Program-made: the position numbers and the translations under genes
From: Arsenophonus sp052174115
GTDB taxonomy: Bacteria; Pseudomonadota; Gammaproteobacteria; Enterobacterales; Enterobacteriaceae
DNA length: 64,000 nt
Assembly (NCBI GenBank): GCA_052174115.1
Contig: JBQMRX010000001.1
Span: 868,001-932,000, forward strand
Direction of reading: 5' to 3'
The notes under the pieces: generated by a model
Told to the model about the DNA's origin: nothing
Seen by the model: the letters and a program-made list of their open reading frames with translations, nothing else
Database searches by the model: none
In this document: positions 20,241-31,533 of the stretch, piece by piece
Position numbering within the stretch: the first letter of the stretch is position 1
How the letters are laid out: every line of letters starts with the position of its first letter

Positions 20241-22129
20241 TTCGTCTAAATAAAGTTTATATTTTTAGTTTGATACTTTATCATTAAACATATATCTAAT
20301 ATTATATATTTTGAATATTTTTATATAAAATTACTATTAATTTTAAGTTGTTATTTAATTAAATTTTAGAATTTTTTACTTAAAATAATTTATAATAAAT
20401 TTTATTTATTATAAATTAATATTGTTTAATATATTAAATTAAAGTTTTTTAATTAAATTAATATTATGTGTAAAATTATAATAAGTGTTATATTTTTAAA
20501 TGAAATACTTATTTTATTAAATTCTTAGAAATAAATAAATTTTATGAATTTAACTAGCCTTATTTGTCTATGATAAATAATTCTTATAACTATTTTATTA
20601 TATTACTCTCTTTAATATATTAATTAATAATTTTTATCTTTATATAGTTAATTTAAATTATTATTATTTATTTTTATAAATTATTTAAAATACTTTAGTT
20701 AATGAATTATAAAAATAGTTAGTTATGATATATTATTTAATAAATAAATTTATTAATATTGTTAATATAATTTGAGATTTTAAGTAAAATATAATATATC
20801 TTTTGATATAATAAAATTTATAAATTTAATAATATACTCTATTTAATTTAAAAAATATTTAATATTAATATATAAAATTGATAAGTAAATTAAGTTTACA
20901 TAAAAATCTAAAATTAATTAATTTAATTATTTTAATGAAAATATAAATATACATTATTCATTATATCACTTTTGATAACGACAAATAATATTATCTTATA
21001 ATTAAAGTTATCAGTCGAATATATTTAATTAATTTAAATAATACCTTAAGTTTTTTAAAGTATTAAAATTTAATATAAGTTTTAGTAAAAATATTGCTTG
21101 ATATTATCTATATAAATATTATGATTATTTTATTATAAATTTAATAACTATTTTTATAGTTAACTATTAAGTATTTTATTTTAAAACTATTGTTATAATT
21201 TGATTTATAAAATTATTAATTTAAATTAATAATTAAATAGTAAAATAGAAATAATTTTTATTGTTATTATAATAATAAATATATAAATAAGAAATTTATT
21301 ATCATTTATGAGTATAAATTATATATATAAAGAAAATTAGTATAATTTGAGCTAATTTTTACTATTATTTATTTTTTATTAATTTAATAATTTTTTATTA
21401 ATTAAGTAAATTATAATTAAAACAAATTAAACCTTTAAATATTATATTTAAACAAACTGAATATAATAATTAATTTGTATTTAAATTATATTATTAAAAA
21501 TATAAAAACTATATATTTAATACACTTTATATTTATATTATTTTAGTATAAATTTTACATAAAAATATATTTATTATCAATACTTAAATAATAAAAAACT
21601 TATTTAAAATAATTTAAATAGTAAACACTTAAAATATAAATAAATATTAATATTATTATAACATAAAATAATAATGAATTTTTTATTTATTATATATTAA
21701 TATAAGCATTTAAAATAAAATAGTAAAAATATATTTATTAATAAAACAAAAATAAATAATATTGATTAAAATTATAAAATTATTTAAAAATAATTAATTA
21801 TTATTATGATAATTGTTATTTAGTTATTTTTTGTTAAATTTTTATTTTTATTTATTCTTTATTAGTCTTTTAATTATTTATGTCATATTAATCATAAATA
21901 TATATTAAAAATAAAATAAAAATAAATTATTTATTTAATTAATAATGATAGTTATCTTATATTTATTATAAGATAACAATTTATAATAATTTTATATTTT
22001 TAAAAATAAATAAAAATATGTAAATATTACTAGATAATATGAAAAGTTATAATATAAAATAAGTTAATATAATTAATTTGATTAATTTATTAATTTTATC
22101 TAATAAATAAAAATAAAAATTATTTATTA
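20241..22129. other. 1.9 kb desert between folE and the metG remnant
   Basis: No gene recognised on either strand. An 11-bp terminator-like stem (21951-21961 / 21967-21977, loop 5) stands alone. The right end borders the decayed C-terminal domain of metG. Confidence 0.5.
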
Positions 22130-22499
22130 TTTTATTATTATTTTATTTTATTTGTATATATGTTTTTATATTTTTATTAAGATTTAATAAAAATATCTTC
22201 ATTAAAAGGATAAATAATTAATATTTTTTATTAATAAATACTAAAGCATATTTTTTATTATTAAATTAACAATTATGATAATTAAGCGATTTTTAAGTAT
22301 TTTGTAGGTTAGAATAAATAACATAAATATTAGAAAAAATTTATCGTGTATTATTTACTACCTAAATTTAATTATAGTTTTTATTAAATTATTAATTTAT
22401 TTTACTATATTATTTTTGTCAATTAAAATAACCTATAAATTTATTTTCTTAAAAATATAAAAATTAATTATATTTTTAATTTATTTTTTAATTTTTTAA
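22130..22499 (-). pseudogene. metG: decayed C-terminal tRNA-binding domain of metG
   Basis: Reading on past the metG stop on the minus strand gives a collinear ghost of the Trbp111/EMAP-like domain of E. coli MetG (about residues 557-677). Recognisable blocks are K-I-N-L-*-V-I-L-I (E. coli KVDLRVALI, about 22420-22450), NLIIKNM (E. coli NLAPRKM, 22247-22267) and DIFIKS (E. coli DIFLLS, about 22181-22198), with in-frame stops and at least one frameshift between. Spacing of blocks agrees with the E. coli protein. The domain normally promotes dimerisation and adds tRNA affinity but is dispensable for catalysis. Confidence 0.75.
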
Positions 22500-24170
22500 T
22501 TAGTAAAAGTTTTCGTTGTTATATTTTTTACTAGATGCTTTTAGCATATCGGTTACATTGTGCATTTCAATTCGCTGAAATAATGTTTTAAACAGAGTAA
22601 TTTTATGATTTAATAAAGGATTATTAATATCATCCCAGTTTAATGAAATATTTAAAAAAGTTTCTGCTCGATTAGCAAGTCCTGGTAATATAGGTTTTAA
22701 GTATGTTATTAAAACGCGAAATAAATTTATACCCATAGAACATATATCATGTAAATCATTTTTACGATATTCCTGTTTAGCAACTATCCATGGTGCTTGT
22801 TCATCAATATAACGATTAGCTCTATTAGCAAGTAACATAATTTTATAAATTACTTTGCTGTATTCACGGTTATAAAATTCTTGACCAATTTTTTTTTCTG
22901 TCCCAATAAACTGTTGATAAAGTTTAGGAGCTGCAAGGCGTGATGATAGCTCATTATAAAAGTATTTATTAATAAAACTAGCATTGCGAGCAGCAAGATT
23001 AACGACTTTATTAACAATATCGCTATTTACTCTCTTAACAAAATTTTCTAAATTAAGATCAATATCATCAATACCAGAAGAAAGCTTAGTAGCATAATAA
23101 TAACGTAAACAATCAGCATCTAAATAATCTAGATAAGTACGCGCAGTAATAAAAGTTCCTCGTGATTTTGACATTTTTGTACCATTAATAGTTATATAAC
23201 CATGAACAAAAATATTTGTAGGCTTACGATAACCACTACCTTCTAATATTGCTGGCCAAAATAAGCTATGAAAATATGTAATATCTTTACCGATAAAATG
23301 ATAAAGTTCTATAGTGGAATTTTTATTCCAATAACTATCAAAATCAATATTAGGTTTCTTGTTACATAAATTTTTAAATGCTCCTATATAACCAATAGGA
23401 GCATCTAACCAAACGTAAAAATATTTATTTGGTTCATTAGGAATTTCAAAACCAAAATAAGGAGCATCACGAGTAATATCCCATTGTTCTAAACCTATCT
23501 TAAACCATTCTTGCATTTTATTTGCTATTTGTGATTGTAAAACACCTGAGCGTATCCAAATTTGTAACATATTGCTAAATGCAGGTAAATTAAAGAAAAA
23601 ATGTACGCTTTTACGAATTTTAGGTATTGAACCAGAAATTACTGAGTAAGGATTAATAAGATCTACTGAATTATAAGTTCCACCACAAATTTCACAATTA
23701 TCACCATATTGATCATTAGCTTTACATTTTGGACAAATTCCTTTAACAAAACGATCAGGTAGAAAAATACCCTCTTTAGTATCATAAAGTTGTGAGATTA
23801 TTTTTTTTTGTATAAAACCATTCTTTTTTAATGTTAAATAAATTTGTTCAGATAATATTTTATTTTCAATACTATGAGTTGAATGATAATTATCATAATT
23901 GATAGAAAAGTTAGAAAAATCATATTGATGTTCTTTTTTTATTTTATTAATCATTTCTTCAGGAGATATACCTAATTGTTGAGCTTTTAACATAATTGCT
24001 GTACCATGAGTATCATCAGCGCAAATAAAATAAACTTGTTTACCACGCATTCGTTGATAACGAACCCAAATATCTGCTTGAATATGTTCTAACATATGTC
24101 CAAGATGAATTGAACCGTTAGCATAAGGTAACGCACAGGTTACCAAAAGTTTTTTCTTAATTTGAGGCAT
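22500..24170 (-). CDS. metG: methionyl-tRNA synthetase (core enzyme)
   Basis: 556 residues against 677 in E. coli. It charges tRNA-Met, including the initiator. The class I signatures are intact: HIGH-type HLGH in YANGSIHLGH near residue 24 and KMSKS in GTKMSKSRGTF near 334. The zinc knuckle CPKC...CEIC lies near residues 143-160 and the anticodon-binding helical domain ends the protein. It stops where the E. coli catalytic core stops (an artificially trimmed 551-residue E. coli form is an active monomer), and the missing domain survives as a pseudogene directly downstream. It is divergent from mrp, as in E. coli. Confidence 0.96.
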   Translation of the reverse strand: MPQIKKKLLVTCALPYANGSIHLGHMLEHIQADIWVRYQRMRGKQVYFICADDTHGTAIMLKAQQLGISPEEMINKIKKEHQYDFSNFSINYDNYHSTHSIENKILSEQIYLTLKKNGFIQKKIISQLYDTKEGIFLPDRFVKGICPKCKANDQYGDNCEICGGTYNSVDLINPYSVISGSIPKIRKSVHFFFNLPAFSNMLQIWIRSGVLQSQIANKMQEWFKIGLEQWDITRDAPYFGFEIPNEPNKYFYVWLDAPIGYIGAFKNLCNKKPNIDFDSYWNKNSTIELYHFIGKDITYFHSLFWPAILEGSGYRKPTNIFVHGYITINGTKMSKSRGTFITARTYLDYLDADCLRYYYATKLSSGIDDIDLNLENFVKRVNSDIVNKVVNLAARNASFINKYFYNELSSRLAAPKLYQQFIGTEKKIGQEFYNREYSKVIYKIMLLANRANRYIDEQAPWIVAKQEYRKNDLHDICSMGINLFRVLITYLKPILPGLANRAETFLNISLNWDDINNPLLNHKITLFKTLFQRIEMHNVTDMLKASSKKYNNENFY

Positions 24171-24387
24171 AGTAAGAGTTTAACTTCCGTAAAAATTAAA
24201 AAAGAATTTAATTTTAAGTAATTAATTTTTTTGTCAAACCTAAATATGACATATCTATTATTATTTTATCGTAATTTTAATTAATAAATATTATTTATAA
24301 TATCTATTTATTTTAATTAAAAAAATTATCTTATATGATAACATAATTAATCATTGATATTTTATATAAAAAATAAAAGGATCTTAA

Positions 24388-25500
24388 ATGAATGAAAAGT
24401 TTTTCAAACAGATAAAATCTGAAAATTTAATAAAAGAAGTCATTGAAATTTTAGATAGATTTTCTCATTCAACATTGCAAGGTAATCTAAGTACATTAAA
24501 GGCATTATATTATTGTTCATTATTAGATAATGTTTTGTACATTGAATTAATTATGCCTTTTGCCTGGCAAAGTCCTTTTAATTTATTAGTTGAACAACAA
24601 ACATTACAATTACAAAAAATAGTTGGGGTAAAAAGAGTAGAATGGAAATTACATCATAATGTAAATACATTGTGTAGAGCGAATAATTTACCTGAAATAA
24701 ATGGAATTCGTAATATTATTGCTGTCAGCTCAGGTAAAGGTGGAGTTGGTAAATCATGTACAACGGTAAATTTAGCTTTGGTATTAGCTCAAGAAGGTGT
24801 AAAGGTAGGTATTTTAGATGCTGATATTTATGGCCCATCTATACCTAGTATGCTAGCGACTAAAAATGAGCATCTAAGATCATCTGATGGTCATCATATA
24901 ATACCTATAATGGTATATGGGATAGCAACTAATTCTATTGGCTATTTTGTTAATGATGATAATGCAATGATATGGCGTGGACCAATGGCTAGCAAAGTTT
25001 TAGTTCAAATGTTAAAAGAAACAGAATGGCCAAATTTAGATTATTTATTCATTGATATGCCACCTGGAACTGGTGATATTCAGTTAACATTATCGCAAAA
25101 TATTCCAGTTACTGTAGCGATTATTGTTACTACACCACAAGATATTGCTTTAATTGATGCAAAAAAAAGTATTATTATGTTTGAAAAAGTTAAAGTACCT
25201 ATATTGGGTGTTATTGAAAATATGAGTTTTCATATTTGTAGTAATTGTGGTTACTTAAATCATATTTTTGGTTATGACGGAGCAAGAAGATTAACTGAAA
25301 AATACCAATATAAATTATTAGGTAAAATTCCATTACATATTTCACTACGTAAAGATTTAGATGAAGGTCAACCTACAGTGATAAAAAATCCTAATGGTGA
25401 GTTTGCTAATATTTATAGAGAAATAGCATTAACTATTTCTTCACAAATGTATTGGACAAAGAAAAAAACTTCTACAGAAATTATTTTTAGAACTACTTAA
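24388..25500 (+). CDS. mrp: Mrp/ApbC iron-sulfur cluster carrier ATPase
   Basis: 370 residues (E. coli Mrp 369). A scaffold/carrier P-loop NTPase that binds a [4Fe-4S] cluster between subunits and hands it to apoproteins such as BioB-type enzymes. An N-terminal DUF59/MIP18-like region (residues 1-100) is followed by the deviant Walker A GKGGVGKS (116-123), the switch region DMPPGTGD and the cluster cysteines C284 and C287 in HICSNCG. AAAGGATC lies just upstream of the ATG. It faces metG across 217 bases. Confidence 0.95.
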   Translation: MNEKFFKQIKSENLIKEVIEILDRFSHSTLQGNLSTLKALYYCSLLDNVLYIELIMPFAWQSPFNLLVEQQTLQLQKIVGVKRVEWKLHHNVNTLCRANNLPEINGIRNIIAVSSGKGGVGKSCTTVNLALVLAQEGVKVGILDADIYGPSIPSMLATKNEHLRSSDGHHIIPIMVYGIATNSIGYFVNDDNAMIWRGPMASKVLVQMLKETEWPNLDYLFIDMPPGTGDIQLTLSQNIPVTVAIIVTTPQDIALIDAKKSIIMFEKVKVPILGVIENMSFHICSNCGYLNHIFGYDGARRLTEKYQYKLLGKIPLHISLRKDLDEGQPTVIKNPNGEFANIYREIALTISSQMYWTKKKTSTEIIFRTT

Positions 25501-26310
25501 ATTTGTTAAACTTGTAACATATTTATTAAAAATAAATATAAGATAATATTTAATATTATATATTTTATAAAATTAATTAAACTTAATTTTAACTATTGAA
25601 AGATATAAAAATAATTTTTATAATTTTATAATTATTAAATTTAATTTATTTAAAATAATCAATAAAATATATAAATACAATATTATCAGTATATTAACTA
25701 TTTTAATATATAAAATTTCTTAAAAGCATTTTATTATTAATTACATATTCAATTGAATAATCAAAATATCACTATTATTGATTAATATCATTATTATTGA
25801 GATTTAATTTATATATTCAATAAAAAATTAATAAAAATAAATTAAAACTAGTTTATTTGATAGATTATAATTTAAATTTTTATCATTTTTGGTTATTTAA
25901 ATAAATAAAAGAATTAATTTATTAAAATATGATTATACTAAACATATATTTAAGTACGAAATTATTTTTTTACTTTAAAACGATTATTATTAATAATAAA
26001 TATTATTAATAATAATCGTTTATATAAGAAAATAAATTTTTGTCATTTATCTTTATAAAATATTAAATATCTTTTTAATAAGTATAATTAAATAAGATAT
26101 AAACAAACAAAAACTAATATTAATTTTTTATTATTAAAAATATAATAAAATAAATTGTAAGATATTATCTTAATATGTTTAAAAAAAATAACAATAAATA
26201 TATAGAATATTATTTTATATAAAAATAATAATTAAATTAAAATTAATAATTAAAAATTAAATAGGATATTTATATTAGTGATTATCTTTAAATAAACTAA
26301 ATATCATTGA
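25501..26310. other. 0.8 kb spacer between mrp and dcd
   Basis: No gene seen. In E. coli udk precedes dcd, so a decayed udk could lie here, but I recognise no block of it. A perfect palindrome at 25978-26021 is listed separately. Confidence 0.5.
25978..26021. repeat. 21-bp perfect palindrome
   Basis: Arm 25978-25998 (AAACGATTATTATTAATAAT plus A) is the exact reverse complement of 26001-26021, with AA between. It may be a bidirectional terminator left between mrp and dcd. Confidence 0.7.
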
Positions 26311-26322
26311 AAGGAGATAAAA

Positions 26323-26934
26323 ATGCGACTTTGTGATCGCGATATAATAAAATGGCTTGATGAAAAAAAAATAATTATTGAACCACGTCCATCAATTGAG
26401 AGAATTAATGGCGCAACAGTTGATGTTTGTTTAGGCAATAAATTTCGAGTATTTCAAAATCATAAAGTACCTTATATTAATCTTAGCGAAACAAAAAATG
26501 AAATTAATGCTATATTAGATCTAGTAATGAGTAATGAGATTACTATAGGTTATAATAATGCTTTTTTTTTACAACCAGCTGAATTAGCACTGGCAGTTAC
26601 TTCAGAATTAGTTACTTTACCTGATAATATTATTGGTTGGCTTGATGGTCGCTCTTCTCTTGCTCGATTAGGACTAATGATTCATGTTACTGCCCACCGT
26701 ATTGATCCAGGTTGGTATGGTCAAATTGTGTTAGAATTTTATAATTCAGGTAAGCTACCATTAGCACTACGACCTGGTATGATTATTGGAGCATTAAGTT
26801 TTGAGACCTTATCTGGTTCAGCTGATCGTCCATATAATCGTCGTCATGATGCAAAATATAAAAATCAACAAGGTGCAGTAAGGAGTAAAATTAGTGAAGA
26901 TAATAAAATAAATATAAATTATGATACTTTTTAA
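26323..26934 (+). CDS. dcd: dCTP deaminase
   Basis: 203 residues (E. coli Dcd 193, with about ten extra C-terminal residues here). It deaminates dCTP to dUTP, the main source of dTMP in enterobacteria. The family N-terminus MRLCDRDIIKWLDE, the catalytic block DGRSSLARLGLMIHVTAHRI (about residues 108-127) with its Ser and Arg, the glutamate in GQIVLEFYNSG and the C-terminal RPYNRRHDAKYKNQQGA are all present. A strong AAAGGAGAT ribosome site precedes the ATG. It is convergent with yegH; E. coli has asmA in between. Confidence 0.96.
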   Translation: MRLCDRDIIKWLDEKKIIIEPRPSIERINGATVDVCLGNKFRVFQNHKVPYINLSETKNEINAILDLVMSNEITIGYNNAFFLQPAELALAVTSELVTLPDNIIGWLDGRSSLARLGLMIHVTAHRIDPGWYGQIVLEFYNSGKLPLALRPGMIIGALSFETLSGSADRPYNRRHDAKYKNQQGAVRSKISEDNKININYDTF

Positions 26935-27759
26935 GTAGTAACTTAATTTTTAAATAATTTTATATATAAAATTATTTAATCTGTTAAAAATATAAAATAT
27001 TATAATAAAATAAAAAAGAAAATAAGATATACAAAAATCAAATTATTGATATTTCTTATTATTATATTAATTAATAGAGATATTGATAAAATAATTTTAT
27101 ATAAATATTTTTATAATAGTTTTTAATAAATTCAATGAATGATAATATTTTTATTAAAATTAATATTTTAATATTATTAATATTTTTTTAATAAAATTAA
27201 ATAGAATAGATATAATTTAATTTTTTATAGAAAGAAATACTTTAATAAATTTTATTTATATTAAATAATATAATAAATTTATATTATTAATAATATTATT
27301 AATAATATTACTTTATTAAAAAAGATAAAATTAAAGTAAATATAATTTTATTATTTCTATTTTTTTTTAATTATATAAAAAGTATTAATTATTTCTAAAA
27401 TTAAATTATAATAAATTTTATTGTTAAGTTTTAGTTTATTAACAGCAATATAATCTTTTTAAAATATAATTAATAGTAAGTAAATTTAAATTTACTCTTA
27501 TTAAAGAGACTTTTTAATTTTTAATAGATAAAATTTTAAAAAAATATATTTCATTATTAAATTTTGTTTTTTTATTTAATTTATTTAAAATGTATATATA
27601 TTAATAATTAGTTATAAAATAATTAAAAATTAATTATTAAATTAATTGTTTATATAAAATTTAACGTATTATATTTTCTTATTTATTATTAATTTTTTAT
27701 ATTTAATTCATATTATTAAAAATAAAATTTACTTTATCAAAATATATTATTACTTATTT
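26935..27759. other. 0.8 kb convergent spacer between dcd and yegH
   Basis: No gene. Synteny with E. coli predicts asmA here, but the gap is less than half of asmA's length and no block is legible, so asmA is deleted or eroded beyond recognition. Simple TTAATAATATTA repeats occur near 27280-27310. Confidence 0.5.
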
Positions 27760-29343
27760 TTAAGTAACATTCTGTTTAATATCATTTTTAGATAATTTTA
27801 ATGGAGTGATTAATACTTTTTTAAGACGTTGCCTAGTTACTTCTAATGGTTCAAAAATCCAATTTTCAATTTGAATACGTTCGCCAACAATAGGCATTCC
27901 TTGTAAATGTTCCATTAATAATCCTGCAATCGTCTCATATTCACGTTTTTCATCAAGAGTAATTGGTACATAAAGAATTAGATCTTCTAAAGGCATAAAA
28001 CCATTAGCAACCCAACGGCTATCCTCTAATTGTTGAATATCATGACGAGAATCAACCTCTTCTTCACTGATCGGCATATTACCTGCAATGGTTTCCATAA
28101 TATCCGTTAGTGTAACAATTCCTTCGACAGAACCAAATTCATCAACAATAAAAGCAAAATGAGTATGGGCTTTACGAAATTGCTCTAATGCTTGAAGTAA
28201 TGATAAACTTTCATGAAAAATTAGTGGTTGTGTAATTAGAGAATGTAAGTTAAGTTTTTTCTTTTTTAATTGTTGATTTAATATATCTATAACATGTATA
28301 ACTCCGATAGGTTCATAACTTATTGATTCATCAGTAATAACAAGTCGTGTATGTGGTACTGTTTCTAAGAGTGAAAGTAGCTTATCTTCATGTTTATTAA
28401 TATCAATATATTCAATGTCATGACGAGAAGTCATAATACTACTAATATTACGTTCAGCGAATCCTAATAAACGAACAACCATTTGTCGTTCTTTTGGATC
28501 AAAAATAACATTATTATCAGCAATTAAATTAGAGGTATGATTATCTAATTCAGCGCGTTCATGTTGACCGTCTAAAACTCGTAATACTGCTTCAGCAGTT
28601 CTTTCTCGAAGTGATTTTGTTCCTTTTAAAAAACGACGACGATTAAATAATGCAAATTGATTAAGGGATTCAATCATAATAGAGAAACCAATAGCGACAT
28701 ATAAATAGCCTTTTGGTATTAAATAACCAAATCCTTCAGCTACTAAGTTAAATCCAATCATAAGTAAAAAACTAAGACAGAGAATAACAATAGTTGGATG
28801 AGCATTAATAAACATTGTTAATGATTTACTACCAATAATCATTAACATCATAGCAATAGTGACCGCTACAATCATAATACTAATTTGTTCAACTATACCG
28901 ATGGCAGTAATTACTGAATCAAGTGAAAAAATAGCATCCAAAACAATAATTTGTGTTACAACAGCCCAAAATTTTGCTGTTTTTCGTTGTTTACCAGATT
29001 GTTTGTCTTTACCTTCTAAACGTTCATTAAGCTCCATAGTAGCTTTAAAAAGTAAAAAAAGTCCGCCACTAAACATTAAAATATCTCGTGCACTAAATTG
29101 ATGTCCAAAAATATTCATGATAGGATTAGTTAATGAAACAAGTAAAGTAAGAGTAAATAATAAAATAACACGCATAAATAATGCACATGTTAATCCAGTT
29201 ATTCTTGCTTTATTACGTAATTTAATTGGTAATTTATGAGTTAAAATAGCAATAAAAACTAAATTATCAATACCAAGCACAATTTCGAGCACAATAAGAG
29301 TAAAAAGTCCTGCCCAAATCGTAGGATCAGTGATCCATTCCAT
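27760..29343 (-). CDS. yegH: TerC/CBS/CorC-domain inner membrane protein YegH
   Basis: 527 residues, exactly the length of E. coli YegH. Residues 1-240 form a TerC-like membrane domain with about seven helices and acidic intramembrane motifs in LEIVLGIDNLVFIAIL and VLDAIFSLDSVITAIG. Two CBS domains follow (about 300-430; TRLVITDE and FAFIVDEFGSVEGIVTLTD), then a CorC/HlyC transporter-associated domain. Such proteins are thought to move or sense divalent metals (Mn2+ for TerC relatives), but YegH itself is uncharacterised. Position beside dcd matches E. coli. The paralog YoaE is less likely because of gene context and length. Confidence 0.93.
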   Translation of the reverse strand: MEWITDPTIWAGLFTLIVLEIVLGIDNLVFIAILTHKLPIKLRNKARITGLTCALFMRVILLFTLTLLVSLTNPIMNIFGHQFSARDILMFSGGLFLLFKATMELNERLEGKDKQSGKQRKTAKFWAVVTQIIVLDAIFSLDSVITAIGIVEQISIMIVAVTIAMMLMIIGSKSLTMFINAHPTIVILCLSFLLMIGFNLVAEGFGYLIPKGYLYVAIGFSIMIESLNQFALFNRRRFLKGTKSLRERTAEAVLRVLDGQHERAELDNHTSNLIADNNVIFDPKERQMVVRLLGFAERNISSIMTSRHDIEYIDINKHEDKLLSLLETVPHTRLVITDESISYEPIGVIHVIDILNQQLKKKKLNLHSLITQPLIFHESLSLLQALEQFRKAHTHFAFIVDEFGSVEGIVTLTDIMETIAGNMPISEEEVDSRHDIQQLEDSRWVANGFMPLEDLILYVPITLDEKREYETIAGLLMEHLQGMPIVGERIQIENWIFEPLEVTRQRLKKVLITPLKLSKNDIKQNVT

Positions 29344-29571
29344 AAAATTTATTTTTACCTTTTAATATATTATAACTTATGCCGATTTTAAAATAATGGG
29401 TACTTTGAAAAAAATTTCAATAAAATAATATTTTTAATCATTTTATCCAAAAATCATAATGTTAAAAGTATAAATTTACTATCATGAAATTATAGAGTAA
29501 ATTAATAAATTAATATAAAAAATATATTTTCAAATTAACTTTATATAATAATTTTTTAGATAGGAGTTTTT

Positions 29572-30987
29572 ATGTCAAAACAACAAATTGGTATAATTGG
29601 TATGGCTGTTATGGGACGTAATTTAGCATTAAATATTGAAGATAAGGGTTATTCTGTATCAATTTTTAATCGTTCTAAAGAAAAAACAGATAAAGTAGTT
29701 AAATGGAATCCAAATAAAAAATTAATTCCATATTATACAATTAAAGAGTTTGTTGTTTCATTAAAAAAACCACGTTGTATTTTATTGATGATAAAAGCAG
29801 GTGAAGCGACAAATAAAACTATAACATTATTAACGCCTTATTTAAATAAAGGCGATACTATAATTGATGGTGGTAATACTTATTTTAAGGATACTATCCG
29901 ACATAATCAAGAACTTTTAATACAAGGGTTTAATTTTATTGGAGCTGGATTTTCTGGTGGCGAAGAAGGTGCATTAAAAGGTCCATCTATCATGCCTGGT
30001 GGGGATAAAGATATTTATAATTTAATTTCACCTATTTTTAAAAAAATTGCAGCTAAAGTAGATGGATTGCCATGTGTAAGTTATATTGGTCCTAATGGTT
30101 CAGGGCATTATGTAAAAATGGTACATAATGGTATTGAATATAGTGATATGCAGCTTATTGCTGAAGCTTATTCAATACTTAAAAACGCATTAAAGTTAAA
30201 TAATGAAGAATTAGCTGAGGTTTTTACTGAATGGAATAATAGTGAATTAAGTAGCTATTTAATTAAAATTACTGCAGATATTTTTCGTAAGAAAGAAAAA
30301 GAAACTGAAAATTATTTGATTGATATTATATTAGATAAAGCTACTAATAAAGGAACTGGAAAATGGAGTAGTCAAAATGCTTTAGATTTAGGAATACCTC
30401 TTACTCTTATTACTGAATCTGTATTTGCGCGTTATCTCTCTTTTTTAAAAAAGCAACGAGTGGTAGCATCAAAAATTCTTACTGGACCAACTATTAGTTC
30501 ATTTAAAGAAGATGATAAACAGAGATTTATTAAAAAAATTTTTCACGCGCTTTATTTAAGTAAAATCATTTCTTATGCGCAAGGTTTTCAGCAATTAAAA
30601 GTAGCATCAGATAAATATCAATGGCAGTTAAATTATGGTGAAATTGCTAGAATTTTTCGTGCTGGATGTATAATTCGAGCCAAATTTTTACAGAAAATTA
30701 CTGATGCATATAATGAAAATCCATTTTTAATAAACTTAATCTTAGCACCATATTTTAAAAATATTAGTGATGAATATCAACAATCATTACGAGATATTAT
30801 TTGCTTTGGTATACAAAATGGTATTCCGTTACCAACATTTACTGCAGCAATTTCTTATTATGATAGTTATCGATCTAATGTTCTACCTGCAAATTTAATT
30901 CAGGCTCAACGTGACTATTTTGGTGCTCATGGTTATGAAAGAATTGATAAAGAAGGTGTTTTTCACACTGAATGGTTAAAAAAATAA
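29572..30987 (+). CDS. gnd: 6-phosphogluconate dehydrogenase, decarboxylating
   Basis: 471 residues (E. coli 468). It oxidises 6-phosphogluconate to ribulose 5-phosphate with NADP+ and CO2 release, completing the branch started by Pgl. The Rossmann motif GMAVMGRNLALN (about residues 10-21), GAGFSGGEEGALKGPSIMPG and the catalytic HYVKMVHNGIEY near 180-192 are intact, as is the C-terminal QRDYFGAHGYERID. The ATG follows a TAGGAG ribosome site. E. coli gnd lies in the same general region as yegH. Confidence 0.96.
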   Translation: MSKQQIGIIGMAVMGRNLALNIEDKGYSVSIFNRSKEKTDKVVKWNPNKKLIPYYTIKEFVVSLKKPRCILLMIKAGEATNKTITLLTPYLNKGDTIIDGGNTYFKDTIRHNQELLIQGFNFIGAGFSGGEEGALKGPSIMPGGDKDIYNLISPIFKKIAAKVDGLPCVSYIGPNGSGHYVKMVHNGIEYSDMQLIAEAYSILKNALKLNNEELAEVFTEWNNSELSSYLIKITADIFRKKEKETENYLIDIILDKATNKGTGKWSSQNALDLGIPLTLITESVFARYLSFLKKQRVVASKILTGPTISSFKEDDKQRFIKKIFHALYLSKIISYAQGFQQLKVASDKYQWQLNYGEIARIFRAGCIIRAKFLQKITDAYNENPFLINLILAPYFKNISDEYQQSLRDIICFGIQNGIPLPTFTAAISYYDSYRSNVLPANLIQAQRDYFGAHGYERIDKEGVFHTEWLKK

Positions 30988-31533
30988 GTGTGAATAAATT
31001 GATATAAATTATATTTAATTATTTTATTAATAAAATTAAAGTTTATTCTTTAACTTTAATTGGAGTTAAAGTGAATAAATTTATTTATTTTTATAAATTT
31101 TATTTTATATTAAAAAAAATAATTTTATATTTTAAAAAAAATTATATTTTTATTAAACATTTTTAATTTTAAAATAAAATTTATTTGTTAATATAAATTT
31201 ATTTATTATTTAATCTAATTGAGTTGAAAATTAATTATAATTAATTTTCTATATTAATTTGAATTATCGTTAATAATGATATAGAAATATTTATACAATA
31301 AATTAACAAATAAATTTTATTTTAATTTTTATAAAAGATATTATAATTTTATATATATAAAAATTTTTATAAAAATTAATATTTTATTAGATTTTATAAA
31401 ACTAAACATAGTTATTATTTTATAAATTCATTTAATAAATAAATAAATTTATAATTAATTAAATCAATTTTATTTATTTATAAATTGTTAATTATTTTGA
31501 TATAAAAATATATTATAATTTGGATAATACAAT
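30988..31533. other. 0.55 kb spacer between gnd and the DASS transporter
   Basis: It contains a terminator-like stem just after gnd (listed separately) and otherwise only AT-rich DNA with no gene seen. Confidence 0.5.
31042..31079 (+). terminator. probable gnd terminator
   Basis: Arms TTTATTCTTTAACT (31042-31055) and AGTTAAAGTGAATAAA (31064-31079) pair over 14 bases with a 2-base bulge, followed by a T-rich run, 55 bases after the gnd stop. Confidence 0.5.

Noticed and set aside
27270..27315. Tandem TTAATAATATTA-like units, considered as a repeat array or CRISPR
   Set aside because: Low-complexity AT repeats without spacers of constant length; no cas genes. Nothing in the window resembles a CRISPR array.
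28859..29101. 80-codon ORF antisense to yegH
   Set aside because: Shadow of the yegH membrane domain.
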